Of a stretch of DNA of 64,000 nt, positions 7,482 through 15,518 are shown in pieces. The notes beneath the pieces were generated by a model. The model saw nothing but the letters and a program-made list of their open reading frames with translations, had not been told where the DNA came from and did no database searches. Every line of letters starts with the position of its first letter. Positions within the stretch are counted from its first letter, which is position 1. Made by a program: the position numbers and the translations under genes. This DNA is from Pseudoalteromonas peptidolytica. GTDB taxonomy: Bacteria; Pseudomonadota; Gammaproteobacteria; Enterobacterales; Alteromonadaceae. The stretch lies in contig NZ_WEHZ01000001.1 of the NCBI RefSeq assembly GCF_012641745.1, positions 215,913 through 279,912 on the forward strand, written 5' to 3'.

Positions 7482-10148
7482 TTAAAAATGTAACACCATC
7501 TGGATGGTGCCTTCTTCGAAATCTCGCGAAACCGTAAATCCAAGTTTTTTGGCAAGGCCTATCATGCCACTATTTTCCGGTAACGTGATCCCTTCAATAC
7601 TCTCAACGCCTTGTTTTCGGCAGTGCGTGATAGCCGCTTCCATGAGAATCCTGCCAAGTCCCAACCCCTGACAATCAGAACGCACGACCACGGCAAACTC
7701 TGCAACTAAATTATCAGGATCCATCAAGACTCTAGACACCCCTAGTGTTTGGTAGCTAGATTTATTCGGTATAGTGACAATAAAGGCCATCTCACGGTCG
7801 TAATCAATTTGTGTCATTTTTGCCAACTGATCATGGTTAAACTGCGGTAATTCACCGAAGAAACGCCGATATCTATCCTCTTTAGTCAAAGATTGATCGA
7901 ACTCTTGATGAGCTCGCTCGTCTTCAGGACGAATAGGGCGCAGTGTTGCGGGGCGGCCACCTTTTAAGGTGACGGTGCTGACCAACTCCTTAGGATATGG
8001 GCGTATTGCAAGACGCTTACGTCCTGCAACTGGCTGATAACGTTTCAAGGAGATAGTGGCGTCTAATACCTGAAACTGTCCCGAGCAGGCTAGTATGGGA
8101 TTGAGCTCCATATCTCTAATATCGGGCTGATCAACCACCATTTGCGACACTCTAGTGAGTAAGGCACACAGGCGATATTTGTCTACCTTCTCAGGTAAAG
8201 CGCGCTCCTTTATGACGCCTTTATCGTGAGCTGCGGCAATAAGGTATTTGGCAAGGTTCATATTCAAAGGCGGTAAAGCTACTGCTGCTTGTGAAAAGTT
8301 TAAGCCGGTACCAGCTTCGCCTAATAAGATCACTGGACCAACACCAGGCTCGGTCTTAACCGCAATTCTTAATTCTTGCCCACCAGCACGTTTTGCCATT
8401 CTTTGTAATGAAAAGCCCTCAATTTCGGCATCGGGTGCAGCTTCACGGATCCGCAGCAGCATGGCAAATGCAGTTTGTTCAACTTCTTCAGCATCATTGA
8501 GGTTAAGTACTACGCCTCCGACTTCAGATTTAGAGGGAATATCATGACTAATGAGTTTAAGCGCAACTGGAAATCCTAGTCTCTGAGCTTGTTCTTTTGC
8601 TTCCGAGGGGGTTAAGGCAACTCTTGTTTCGATACACTCTACATCGTAATTGGCAAGTATTTGGGATGCCTGATGTGTTGCAAGTTTAGCGGCACCAGCA
8701 TGTAAAAACTCATTGATCAGCGTTTTACTCTGTTTATGCTGAAGGTGAGTCTCATCACTGTAAGATTCTGGTGTTTGGGTGAGGTGCTTTTGGTTACGAC
8801 GATAGCTAACTAAGTGCATAAATGCACCGACAGCTCCCTCCGGCGTGCGATAAGTTGGGATTTTTGCATTAGCGCAGACGAGCCTTGCCGCGTAAGCGGC
8901 TTCTTCTCCCATAAAGTTTGTCATTACATAAGGGCGTGCCATTTTTGGAATTTTAGCCAAGGTTTCGGCAATAATTTCGGCATAGGCCGTACTTGGAGCT
9001 AAGGCTGAAGGAGTATGAATGATCAGTAAATTTTTAACTTCATCTGCCTTGAGCAAAATCTCTAGCGCCTGTTGGTAGCGCTTTGGTGAGGAATCGCCAA
9101 AAATATCGATGGGGTTGCAAGCATGATCGGTCTGTGGGATCAGGGCGCTAAGTGCTTGCTTAGTCTGCTCACTGAGCACGGCTAATTTGCCGGAGTTTTG
9201 CAGCAGCGTATCCACTGCCATAATGCCAGGGCCACCGCCATTGGTTAATATAGTTAGCTGTTCTACTTGCAGCAATTTGGGGTGCAGGGCAAGGGTTTGA
9301 GTGGCAGCAAATAGCTCTCTAAGATCATTTACCCTCAGCATACCTGCGCGCTGAAACATGGCATCATACACAGCATCATCCGAGGTATTGCCTCCGGTAT
9401 GATTGAGAGCGGCAATAGCACCAGCTTTGGTTTTTCCCGTTTTTATAGCAATCACAGGTTTACTAAAGGCCGCCGCTCTTGCTGCGGAGATAAACCGCCT
9501 AACATCATCGATATTATCAATATAAAGTAATATGGCCTGTGTCTTCGGATCGCGACCTAAAAAATCAAGTAACTCATCAAAGTCAATATCAAGACAATCC
9601 CCGACAGAAACAAAATAGGAAAAACCAATTTTTTTATGCTGTGCCCAATCTAAAATAGTGGAACAGACAGCCGCAGATTGTGAAATAAAGGCGAGCTTTC
9701 CAGGTGCTGCTACAGTATGAGAAAAGCTGGCATTAATTCCCAAATGAGGAATTAATAATCCAAGGCAGTTTGGGCCAAGTAATGTTACTTTTGCTTCTTT
9801 GGCTGCTTCTTTTAGCTGTTGTTTATGCTGATTATCAAGACCTGCGGCAATAATAACAGCATGTTGACAGCCTATTTCTCCCAGTTCGGTGATTATTTTA
9901 ATCAGCGTTTGTTTGTTGGTGGCTATGACGGCGAGGTCGGGGACTTTCGGAAGCTGTTTGATGGTTTCATAAGCCAGTACACCATGCACCGCCACGTGTT
10001 TTGGGCTAACAGGCATAATTGGCCCTTTAAATCCGCCTTGAAGCAAGTTGCGCATCACGATAAAGCCAGCGCGATCAGGGTGGTTAGAGGCCCCAATTAC
10101 GGCAATTGATTTTGGGTTAAAAAATTGGCTAATGCGTTTTACGCTCAT
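7482..10148 (-). CDS. Pat/YfiQ-like protein lysine acetyltransferase (NDP-forming acyl-CoA synthetase plus GNAT)
   Basis: An 888-residue fusion. Residues 1-130 are a CoA-binding Rossmann domain (IAVIGASNHPDRAG), about 150-460 a succinyl-CoA-ligase-like region, about 490-705 an ATP-grasp domain, and about 735-888 a GNAT domain (RSDCQGLGLGRILME). This order is that of E. coli YfiQ/PatZ and Salmonella Pat, which acetylate lysines including that of acetyl-CoA synthetase. The histidine that is phosphorylated in true ADP-forming acyl-CoA synthetases appears to be kept here (H250 in LNHTGGN), so residual synthetase activity should not be excluded. The gene stands alone, flanked on both sides by copies of the ATACCAATT element. 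Confidence 0.88.
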   Translation of the reverse strand: MSVKRISQFFNPKSIAVIGASNHPDRAGFIVMRNLLQGGFKGPIMPVSPKHVAVHGVLAYETIKQLPKVPDLAVIATNKQTLIKIITELGEIGCQHAVIIAAGLDNQHKQQLKEAAKEAKVTLLGPNCLGLLIPHLGINASFSHTVAAPGKLAFISQSAAVCSTILDWAQHKKIGFSYFVSVGDCLDIDFDELLDFLGRDPKTQAILLYIDNIDDVRRFISAARAAAFSKPVIAIKTGKTKAGAIAALNHTGGNTSDDAVYDAMFQRAGMLRVNDLRELFAATQTLALHPKLLQVEQLTILTNGGGPGIMAVDTLLQNSGKLAVLSEQTKQALSALIPQTDHACNPIDIFGDSSPKRYQQALEILLKADEVKNLLIIHTPSALAPSTAYAEIIAETLAKIPKMARPYVMTNFMGEEAAYAARLVCANAKIPTYRTPEGAVGAFMHLVSYRRNQKHLTQTPESYSDETHLQHKQSKTLINEFLHAGAAKLATHQASQILANYDVECIETRVALTPSEAKEQAQRLGFPVALKLISHDIPSKSEVGGVVLNLNDAEEVEQTAFAMLLRIREAAPDAEIEGFSLQRMAKRAGGQELRIAVKTEPGVGPVILLGEAGTGLNFSQAAVALPPLNMNLAKYLIAAAHDKGVIKERALPEKVDKYRLCALLTRVSQMVVDQPDIRDMELNPILACSGQFQVLDATISLKRYQPVAGRKRLAIRPYPKELVSTVTLKGGRPATLRPIRPEDERAHQEFDQSLTKEDRYRRFFGELPQFNHDQLAKMTQIDYDREMAFIVTIPNKSSYQTLGVSRVLMDPDNLVAEFAVVVRSDCQGLGLGRILMEAAITHCRKQGVESIEGITLPENSGMIGLAKKLGFTVSRDFEEGTIQMVLHF

Positions 10149-10248
10149 ATTGATTCCTAATTCAGCCTCGGCTCATATCTATCACTCTACCATTTTGCTG
10201 GCAGTTTTCGAGCGCTACAGTGGTAGACTTTGATCTACCCCCGTTATA

Positions 10249-10352
10249 ATACCAATTAGATTTAATACTCGCTCAATTTGAAGGAGCCACTCTGACGCTG
10301 ACTAGGTCAGGTTTTTTCACCCTAAGATAGCGCACTTAATTAAGCAAATAGG
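10249..10352 (+). repeat. MITE-like ATACCAATT element, shortened copy B
   Basis: About 104 bases with the same left end (ATACCAATT, then a TTTAATACTCGCTCAATTTG-like stretch and TCTGACGCTGAC) and the same right end (CACTTAATTAAGCAAAT, then a decayed terminus) as the full copies. The roughly 100-base centre with the hairpins is missing. It is an internal-deletion derivative lying just upstream of the SIMPL-domain gene. Confidence 0.65.
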
Positions 10353-10401
10353 TTTAAGAGTTTGAAAGTCACAACGAAGGCATAACCCCGAGGATAGAAA
10401 G

Positions 10402-11112
10402 ATGTCGACTATGAGTAAATATTTAGCCCCAGCCGCGCTATTATCACTGGCAGTGGTGATAAGTAGTTGGTTGATAAAAGACACCATTATTGCAGTAAAA
10501 GGCATGGAGCGAACCGTTAGTGTGAAGGGCTTATCTGAACAAGAAGTCAAAGCAGATACGGTAATTTGGCCGGTGTTTTATCGTGATGCCGATAACGACC
10601 TTGAAACGCTTGTTGAGCGCACCGAAAAGAAAAATGCAGCCATTCGGGCATTTCTAACCTTGCAGGGGTTTGATGCGTCTGAGCTATCGGTGTCGGCACC
10701 TTCTATCACAGACAAATATGCTCAAGAGTATGGCCAAAATAATCAAGGGTTTCGTTATGTAGCAAAGGCCGGAGTCACGGTATATTCTAATAATCCTGAT
10801 AAAGTCTCCCGAGCATTGGGTCAGCTGAATGAACTGGCAAAACAAGGTATTGCTATCACTAAAGATGACTATCAAAATCGAGTAGAGTATTTGTTTACTG
10901 GTCTTAATGATATTAAGCCTGAAATGGTGCAAGAAGCGACGCAAAAAGCGCGAGAAGTGGCGGTAAAATTTGCTAAAGATTCTGACTCTGTGCTTGGCAA
11001 AATAAAATCGGCAAGGCAAGGGCAGTTTAGTATTCGTGACCGAGACAGTAACACACCACAAATTAAAATCGTGCGCGTGGTAACGAGTGTGGAATATTAC
11101 TTATCCGATTAA
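10402..11112 (+). CDS. SIMPL (DUF541) domain protein, membrane-anchored
   Basis: A 236-residue protein with one N-terminal hydrophobic segment (about 8-28) that should act as a signal anchor, followed by a SIMPL/DUF541 domain starting at RTVSVKGLSEQEVKADTVIW. Family members are periplasmic or membrane-bound and their function is poorly defined, with stress-related phenotypes reported for some. A GAGG ribosome-binding site sits 8 bases before the ATG. It is probably monocistronic. Confidence 0.85.
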   Translation: MSTMSKYLAPAALLSLAVVISSWLIKDTIIAVKGMERTVSVKGLSEQEVKADTVIWPVFYRDADNDLETLVERTEKKNAAIRAFLTLQGFDASELSVSAPSITDKYAQEYGQNNQGFRYVAKAGVTVYSNNPDKVSRALGQLNELAKQGIAITKDDYQNRVEYLFTGLNDIKPEMVQEATQKAREVAVKFAKDSDSVLGKIKSARQGQFSIRDRDSNTPQIKIVRVVTSVEYYLSD

Positions 11113-11168
11113 AACGCGTTTATTACGCGGCTAAGCGAGCAAAAATGACAAATTCGTCAAACAAGCAA

Positions 11169-11193
11169 AGCTCCTTCTATCAAAGGGGTTTTT
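11169..11193. terminator. Possible terminator between convergent genes
   Basis: AGCTCCTT-ctatc-AAAGGGG followed by TTTTTC forms a stem (with wobble pairs) and a short T run in the plus direction, suiting the end of the SIMPL gene. It lies between two convergent genes and could also serve the minus strand weakly. Confidence 0.4.
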
Positions 11194-11198
11194 CTTGT

Positions 11199-11681
11199 TT
11201 ATTTCTTGCCAATTAATAACTCGTTTTCGATTGGTATAAACTCACTGGCAGCACGGATTAAAGAAGCAGCGGTAAGTTGCGGCACGCCGTAAACTTCAAC
11301 TCGAGTATGGTATTTATCTCTAAGTTTACTGGCGAGTAAATCAAAGTCACCATCACCAGTAACTAGAATTATCACATCGGACTTTGCTGCGCACTCCATC
11401 GCATCTATTGTAATGCCAACGTCCCAATCACACTTCGCTGATCCATCGGCACGTTGAATATAAGGCTTTAATTTCACCTCAAAGCCTATTGCTCGTAAGA
11501 TATTCTGGAACTGTCTTTGTTTATCATCACCTCGTTCGCTGGAATAGGCAATGGCTTGATATACCTCGCGATCAGCCGTTGCTTTGCGCCAAAACGCATT
11601 ATAGTCAAAGCCCGTTTGGTAGGCTTGCTTGGTGGTGTAATAAACATTTTGAGCATCGACTAAAATGGTGACTTTTTCCAT
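11199..11681 (-). CDS. NYN (PIN-like) domain protein, LabA/DUF88 family
   Basis: A 160-residue single NYN domain. The acidic residues expected for a PIN-like metal-dependent nuclease are visible: VDAQN at residues 8-12, DWDVGITID mid-protein and TGDGDFDLL further on. Family members are thought to act on RNA, but the substrate here is unknown. No signal or membrane segment is present. It lies upstream of, and in the same orientation as, nothing obviously related; the next minus-strand gene begins 5' of it at 12411. Confidence 0.85.
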   Translation of the reverse strand: MEKVTILVDAQNVYYTTKQAYQTGFDYNAFWRKATADREVYQAIAYSSERGDDKQRQFQNILRAIGFEVKLKPYIQRADGSAKCDWDVGITIDAMECAAKSDVIILVTGDGDFDLLASKLRDKYHTRVEVYGVPQLTAASLIRAASEFIPIENELLIGKK

Positions 11682-11721
11682 AACGGACTCTTAGCAATAG
11701 GTTTGCTTTATGATAGCAAGA

Positions 11722-12411
11722 TTAGCGCTTGTTTAGCCATTTAGTCATCGCGGCATCATAGGCTTTTTTAATGGCTCCGCCATCGCAAGGGCGGGGCGCA
11801 GTACGCCAATTCTTATTTAACCCCTCCGGTGTCGGAATACTCGGATCGGGCCTAACCTCAGCATAACACAGGCCATTTTCACGGTAGACGGTGTATTGAG
11901 GCGTAGACTCGAGTTGTTCTCTTTGCATGCTCGCAGCGGTAGTTTGATGCCTTTTAGGCACGGTGATCCGCTGCGGCTTTGCTTGATTTGGGCTAAGAAC
12001 ACTATCACTGGCCGAGCGCTCTAAAAGTTGCTGGCGAAATTGCGAGATTGCTTTTCGATGATCTAGCTTTTTAGGTTGCGTGGTGACGGCCGTTTTGGCC
12101 ACGTGCTTGGTTGTATTTTCAACCGCTGGCTTTGTTGGGTCTACTTGTGTCGCTTTTGGTACTTCGACTACATTGTCCTGCTGTGTCGGTTTTAACTCTT
12201 TTACTGGCTTATCCTCAGTGATCGCCGGGGTCTTAACAGGCTCCGACTTAGGCTTAGTAGGCTCAATAACCAAATAGGTTTTCATTGCTTTAATTGGCAA
12301 CGGCTTTGAGGGGACGTAGGTACTTTGCTGCAGGTACCACCCGAGCAGTAGATGCAGCAAAATAGAGCCGATGATGGTGAAACTAATCAGGTTGTTTTGG
12401 AGCAGCCGCAT
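11722..12411 (-). CDS. TonB-like inner-membrane anchored Pro/Lys-rich protein of unknown function
   Basis: From the ATG at 12411 this is 229 residues; the frame is open back to a TTG at 12483 that abuts the Nudix stop. Residues 7-25 form a single membrane helix (LISFTIIGSILLHLLLGWYL), followed by a long Pro-, Lys- and Thr-rich stretch and a C-terminal region with two cysteines and WRTAPRPCDGG. The layout is that of TonB/TolA-like energy transducers, but I do not see a TonB C-terminal domain. Function unknown; it may share a transcript with the Nudix gene. Confidence 0.65.
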   Translation of the reverse strand: MRLLQNNLISFTIIGSILLHLLLGWYLQQSTYVPSKPLPIKAMKTYLVIEPTKPKSEPVKTPAITEDKPVKELKPTQQDNVVEVPKATQVDPTKPAVENTTKHVAKTAVTTQPKKLDHRKAISQFRQQLLERSASDSVLSPNQAKPQRITVPKRHQTTAASMQREQLESTPQYTVYRENGLCYAEVRPDPSIPTPEGLNKNWRTAPRPCDGGAIKKAYDAAMTKWLNKR

Positions 12412-12484
12412 TATTCTTATTAAATCCTTGAGTCGTGCGGAGTTAGAGTTTAATAAAGGCTTAATTGTTCCCTCAATAGGCAAA

Positions 12485-12997
12485 TTAATCTGTGACTAAT
12501 TGTGCGGAAATATGTTTTAGCAAGGTGAGTTCACGTAAAACGGACATCCCTTTGTTATTTGCATCATTGAGTTTTGCTTCGTTATGCGCGATGGCTTGGT
12601 TTATATTGATCCACACCGGTTTCATACCATTGGCGTGTTCATAATCCTCCATGGTAGGGGTATCAAATTCGCCACAAATCTCACAAACATAGCAATAAGA
12701 GATTATATGTATATTGTCATGATCGGGTTTATACCAAGGGCGGTACTCTTCATAGCGGCCAAACGGCGTCACCCCTGTGATGGATACTGCACCCGTTTCT
12801 TCTTTTAGCTCGCGCTCCAATGCTGCTTCTAAGCTTTCACCCTCGTCGACGCCACCACCTGGTAGGGTGTAATCGTCATAACGCTTGGTGTAAAGCAGTA
12901 AAATATCACTACCCCTAAGGACGATAGCGCGAGCGGTTTTTCTGGTAAAACAAGTACCCTGAAGTGGAATGGCTGGAGTAGTATTAAGGTTCTGCAT
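12485..12997 (-). CDS. Nudix hydrolase
   Basis: A 170-residue protein containing a complete Nudix box, GGVDEGESLEAALEREL followed by KEETGA, fitting GX5EX7REUXEEXGU. It should hydrolyse a nucleoside diphosphate linked to another group; the substrate cannot be told from sequence. The ATG at 12997 is preferred to an upstream TTG at 13012. Its stop lies directly against the possible TTG start of the downstream membrane protein. Confidence 0.88.
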   Translation of the reverse strand: MQNLNTTPAIPLQGTCFTRKTARAIVLRGSDILLLYTKRYDDYTLPGGGVDEGESLEAALERELKEETGAVSITGVTPFGRYEEYRPWYKPDHDNIHIISYCYVCEICGEFDTPTMEDYEHANGMKPVWININQAIAHNEAKLNDANNKGMSVLRELTLLKHISAQLVTD

Positions 12998-13078
12998 GGG
13001 GTTTAACTTCAATCTAGATAATTAAGGATAGTGTGATAAGGCGATACGCTAAGCCTCAGCGTATCGCGATTGGATGGT

Positions 13079-14131
13079 CTAAAATGGTGCTGGATACGCT
13101 TTGAATACAGTATCAATCTCTGCTAAGGCTTCTGCACACAAGGGAGTTTCAAACGCGTGAATATTTTCTTTAAGTTGTGCCATGGTCGTAGCGCCAATTA
13201 TGGTTGAAGTCACGCCATCGACTTGGTTGCACCATGCCAGTGCCAGCTGAGCCGAGGTCATATTGAATTCGTTGGCAATGTCTACATATTTGGCAACGGC
13301 TTCTTGAGCTAATTGCGTGTCTCTGAATAAGCCCTGTCGTTGTACCAAAGTCCAGCGGCTGCCTTCGGGTCTTGCGCCGCCTAAATACTTACCACTTAGC
13401 ATTCCGCTGGCAAGCGGTGACCAAGGTAAATAGGCAATATCTTCGTTCACACAGCTCTCAATGAGGTATGGCCAATCCTTTGCGTGTAACAAGCTAAATT
13501 CATTTTGAATAGAGACAGGCTTTGGCAAATTGTGTTGTTTGGCCAAGTTAAGATAGGTGTGAATTCCCCATGGCGTATCATCTGAAAGACCCCAATGGTT
13601 AATTTTTCCGGCTTGAATACATGTTGCTAGCCCCTCTAAAATATCTAACATCCCCTCACGTTCTTCATCACTGTTAAGAGCTGTGAGTGGCAACATACCA
13701 GGCCATTGCTTACCAAAGTGCGGGGAGGTGCGATTTGGCCAGTGTAACTGATACAGGTCTATGTAGTCGGTATTTAGGCGCGCTAAAGAATCGTCTACGG
13801 CTTGGATCACGGCCTTACCTGTAATGGCATTACCTTCACGGATCCAAGGTAAGCCAGCACCTGCAATTTTTGTTGCAACAACGAGCTTCTCGCGCTTTTC
13901 TTGATGGCGTTTTAGCCAGTTACCTATGATAGCCTCGGTTTTACCATAGGTATCTGGTGATGGGGGAACTGCATACATTTCAGCGGTATCAATGAAGTTA
14001 ATACCACGGCTTAGTGCATAATTGATCTGCTCGTCGGCATCATGCTGGTTGTTTTGTACGCCCCAAGTCATGCTTCCAAGACAAATGCGTGAAACTTCAA
14101 GTGGGCTACTACCAAGTCGTGAGTACTTCAT
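13079..14131 (-). CDS. tas: Tas-type aldo/keto reductase
   Basis: A 350-residue NADP(H)-dependent aldo/keto reductase. FIDTAEMYAVPPSP (catalytic Asp and Tyr), the Lys of VVATKIAG and the His of LYQLHWPN give the AKR tetrad, and the AEMYAVPP context and length match E. coli Tas. The C-terminal cofactor region reads STIIGATTMAQLKEN. The physiological substrate is unknown. It is divergent from dinB, with the LexA site on the dinB side. Confidence 0.88.
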   Translation of the reverse strand: MKYSRLGSSPLEVSRICLGSMTWGVQNNQHDADEQINYALSRGINFIDTAEMYAVPPSPDTYGKTEAIIGNWLKRHQEKREKLVVATKIAGAGLPWIREGNAITGKAVIQAVDDSLARLNTDYIDLYQLHWPNRTSPHFGKQWPGMLPLTALNSDEEREGMLDILEGLATCIQAGKINHWGLSDDTPWGIHTYLNLAKQHNLPKPVSIQNEFSLLHAKDWPYLIESCVNEDIAYLPWSPLASGMLSGKYLGGARPEGSRWTLVQRQGLFRDTQLAQEAVAKYVDIANEFNMTSAQLALAWCNQVDGVTSTIIGATTMAQLKENIHAFETPLCAEALAEIDTVFKAYPAPF

Positions 14132-14293
14132 GCAGGCTCCTGATTAATTACTGAATGATTAAATATAGCCAAAGTAACGGATCTAGTGCTTTGAACTGTA
14201 TTGATATTGTTAGCATTATCTCTGTTTTGCAGTGCAACTTGCAACAGACATCCACACAAGTATAGTCCAGATCATTGTGACCTATGTTCAAGA

Positions 14294-14345
14294 TTGCAAC
14301 AGTTGCAAAATTAGCACATAATAAATACTGTTTATTTAGACAGTG
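14294..14345 (+). promoter_or_regulatory. dinB promoter with LexA (SOS) box
   Basis: TACTGTTTATTTAGACAGTG at 14326-14345 contains the exact CTGT-N8-ACAG LexA pattern. Just before it lie TTGCAA (14294-14299) and CATAAT (14317-14322) separated by 17 bases, a plausible sigma-70 promoter, which would place transcription start inside the operator. This arrangement argues that translation begins downstream, at the GTG at 14353. Confidence 0.8.
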
Positions 14346-14352
14346 TTTTGGC

Positions 14353-15408
14353 GTGCGTAAATTTATTCATATTGATATGGACGCGTTCTACGCCTCGGTA
14401 GAAATGCGTGATAATCCAGAGCTTGCAAAAGTACCTATGGCTATCGGTGGACGAAGTCACCGTGGGGTACTATCGACGGCAAATTATATTGCCCGGCAAT
14501 ATGGGGTGCGCTCTGCTATGTCGAATTATCAAGCGAAAAAACTCTGCCCGCAGCTAGTCATAGTCCCTGGAAGAATGGACGTATACAAAGCAATTTCACA
14601 GCAAATTCGAGCTATCTTTTCTCGCTATACGCCGCTTATTGAGCCATTGTCTTTGGATGAAGCTTATCTTGATGTTACAGACTGCGAGCTATGTTGTGGT
14701 AGTGCGACCCTTATTGCTGAACAAATTCGAGCAGACATATTCAAAGAAACAGGTTTAACCGCTTCTGCTGGGATCGCACCGATTAAGTTTTTGGCTAAAA
14801 TTGCCAGCGATGAAAACAAACCCAATGGTCAGTGTGTTATTCCACCTCACCAAGTGAGCGCTTTTATTGATGCGTTGCCCCTTAAAAAGATCCCTGGTGT
14901 AGGCAAAGTGACGCAACAGAAGCTTCTTGCGATGGGGCTTGAATATGGGAGTGATGTTAAAGCGCTATCTGAAGCGCAATTACGCCAGTCATTTGGTAAG
15001 TTTGGCACTGTGTTGTGGCGACGCTGCCAAGGTATAGATGAGCGTCGGGTTGAGACTGACCGAGTGCGCAAGTCTGTGGGGGTTGAGACTACTTTTGCAG
15101 AAGATACGCTCGACCTAGCTACGCTCAAGCAGGTCATCACAGAAAAGCTCTTGCCAGAGCTTACACGCCGAGCACAGCCTTATCTAACGCGTGGATTTAA
15201 CAAGCTTGGTGTGAAAGTGAAATTTTACGATTTCACCCAAACTACAAAAGAGTGCCAATATCAACATATTGATCTGGCCATTTTTGAAGAGCTGCTGGTG
15301 GAAGCCATGTCACGGCAAAAATTTAAACCAGTTCGTCTGATAGGGTTGCATATTGGTTTAAATGAAAAACCGGGTGATCAAGCACAGCTTGGGCTTTTTG
15401 ATGGTTAG
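14353..15408 (+). CDS. dinB: DNA polymerase IV (Y family)
   Basis: Translesion DNA polymerase. From the GTG at 14353 the product is 351 residues and starts RKFIHIDMDAFYASVE, aligning with E. coli DinB; the open frame back to an ATG at 14284 would begin upstream of the promoter and LexA box and is rejected. Catalytic acids are D8 and the D102-E103 pair in SLDEAYLD. The helix-hairpin-helix region KKIPGVGKVTQQKL and the little-finger domain follow. The C-terminal QLGLFD resembles the beta-clamp-binding motif of DinB proteins. Expected to be SOS induced through the LexA box at 14326. Confidence 0.95.
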   Translation: MRKFIHIDMDAFYASVEMRDNPELAKVPMAIGGRSHRGVLSTANYIARQYGVRSAMSNYQAKKLCPQLVIVPGRMDVYKAISQQIRAIFSRYTPLIEPLSLDEAYLDVTDCELCCGSATLIAEQIRADIFKETGLTASAGIAPIKFLAKIASDENKPNGQCVIPPHQVSAFIDALPLKKIPGVGKVTQQKLLAMGLEYGSDVKALSEAQLRQSFGKFGTVLWRRCQGIDERRVETDRVRKSVGVETTFAEDTLDLATLKQVITEKLLPELTRRAQPYLTRGFNKLGVKVKFYDFTQTTKECQYQHIDLAIFEELLVEAMSRQKFKPVRLIGLHIGLNEKPGDQAQLGLFDG

Positions 15409-15518
15409 ACTAAAAGATAACTGCAAATAATTTATTTTATGCTAGCTTCGAAGTTGTCGTGGAACAAACTAATCACGCAATGTGCGTGTAATTAAAACAA
15501 CAACAAGAGGTAAGCATT

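Noticed and set aside
14284..14352. Upstream ATG start for dinB
   Set aside because: It would lie before the -35/-10 and LexA box and adds residues with no counterpart in DinB; the GTG at 14353 aligns with the normal N-terminus.
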